In this document: piece after piece, positions 21,621-21,721 of the stretch | Layout: the number at the start of each line of letters is the position of its first letter | How positions within the stretch are numbered: the first letter of the stretch is position 1 | Origin: Methanoregula sp. | GTDB lineage: Archaea > Halobacteriota > Methanomicrobia > Methanomicrobiales > Methanospirillaceae | Direction of reading: 5' to 3' | Assembly (NCBI GenBank): GCA_013331015.1 | Contig: DUHF01000317.1 | Coordinates: 1-21,721 of the forward strand | Length of the DNA stretch: 21,721 bases | Position numbers and translations under genes: made by a program | The notes under the pieces: generated by a model | What the model saw: the letters and a program-made list of their open reading frames with translations, nothing else | What the model was told of the DNA's origin: nothing | Database searches by the model: none

Positions 21621-21721
21621 GTGCATATCTCGCAGCTGTTAATATTTCTCATCCTGTTTCCACTCATCGCCGCGTTCTTCCTTCTGATCGCAAGAAAGGA
21701 TCCTGAACGCGAATGGATCGT
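21621..21721 (+). CDS. Probable complex I / Mrp antiporter-like membrane subunit (partial, N-terminus only)
   Basis: From GTG 21621 the frame is open to the window edge, 33 full codons: a start VHISQLLIFLILFPLI then AAFFLLIARKDPEREW. This hydrophobic segment with an L-F-P-L-I-A-A core followed by a charged loop is typical of the first helix of NuoM/FpoM-type proton-pumping subunits and their relatives in membrane hydrogenases and Mrp antiporters. The assignment rests on a single helix and could change. GGGAGGG at 21608-21614, 5 nt before the GTG, supports the start. Divergence from hppA would put two ion-pumping systems side by side. Confidence 0.5.
   Translation, partial: MHISQLLIFLILFPLIAAFFLLIARKDPEREWI

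Noticed and set aside
1..21721. tRNA, rRNA, insertion sequence or prophage genes
   Set aside because: None was recognised on either strand: no cloverleaf-like GTTCRA block with matching acceptor arms, no transposase or integrase motifs, and no terminal repeats at gene borders.

Overview
The window looks like an archaeal chromosome segment, most likely from a Methanomicrobiales methanogen (Methanoregula-like); this lineage is an inference. The support is archaeal TATA boxes about 26 nt before leaderless or short-leader starts, GGAGG-type ribosome binding sites, a K+-independent membrane pyrophosphatase, ferredoxin-nitroreductase and flavodoxin redox proteins, T-run terminators and a GC-rich genome. 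There is no methanogenesis marker, rRNA or tRNA. I saw no transposase, integrase or CRISPR array, and gene density is high.

Layout. 1-1661: a truncated AlkD-type DNA glycosylase (-), a ferredoxin-nitroreductase fusion (+) and a cupin (-). 1794-5186 (+): an exported M3-family zinc peptidase lipoprotein, a Rieske-type ferredoxin 12 nt behind it, and a CPBP intramembrane protease with its own leaderless promoter. 5306-5363: a nested palindromic element at the convergent 3' ends. 5354-8173 (-): a two-gene operon with a DUF2330-like membrane protein followed by a CARF-like/winged-helix protein. 8281-9051 (-): a GNAT acetyltransferase with a YoaP-like C-terminus. 9264-12799 (+): two overlapping ABC exporter half-transporters whose motifs predict a heterodimer with one degenerate ATP site. 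12822-14132 (-): a 7-TM orphan histidine kinase. 14280-15980 (+): two secreted lipoproteins, one with Cys-rich tandem repeats. 16086-16807 (-): a flavodoxin and a 57-residue Cys-rich protein. 17038-18161 (+): a YHS metal-binding protein and a helical DUF349-like protein. 18256-21201 (-): the membrane pyrophosphatase, then a second CARF-like/winged-helix protein. 21621-end (+): the start of a probable complex I / Mrp-type membrane subunit.

Themes. Much of the window concerns the cell envelope (three lipoproteins, a CPBP protease, an ABC exporter, a 7-TM kinase, the DUF2330-like protein) and redox or energy conservation (nitroreductase, Rieske, flavodoxin, pyrophosphatase, complex I-like subunit). 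The best candidate for something undescribed is the pair of paralogous CARF-like/wHTH proteins. Their first 130 residues align without gaps at about 36% identity, with a conserved [SGA]GPK motif, yet there is no CRISPR locus nearby. One is in an operon with a sensor-like membrane protein, and the other follows the pyrophosphatase behind its own promoter.
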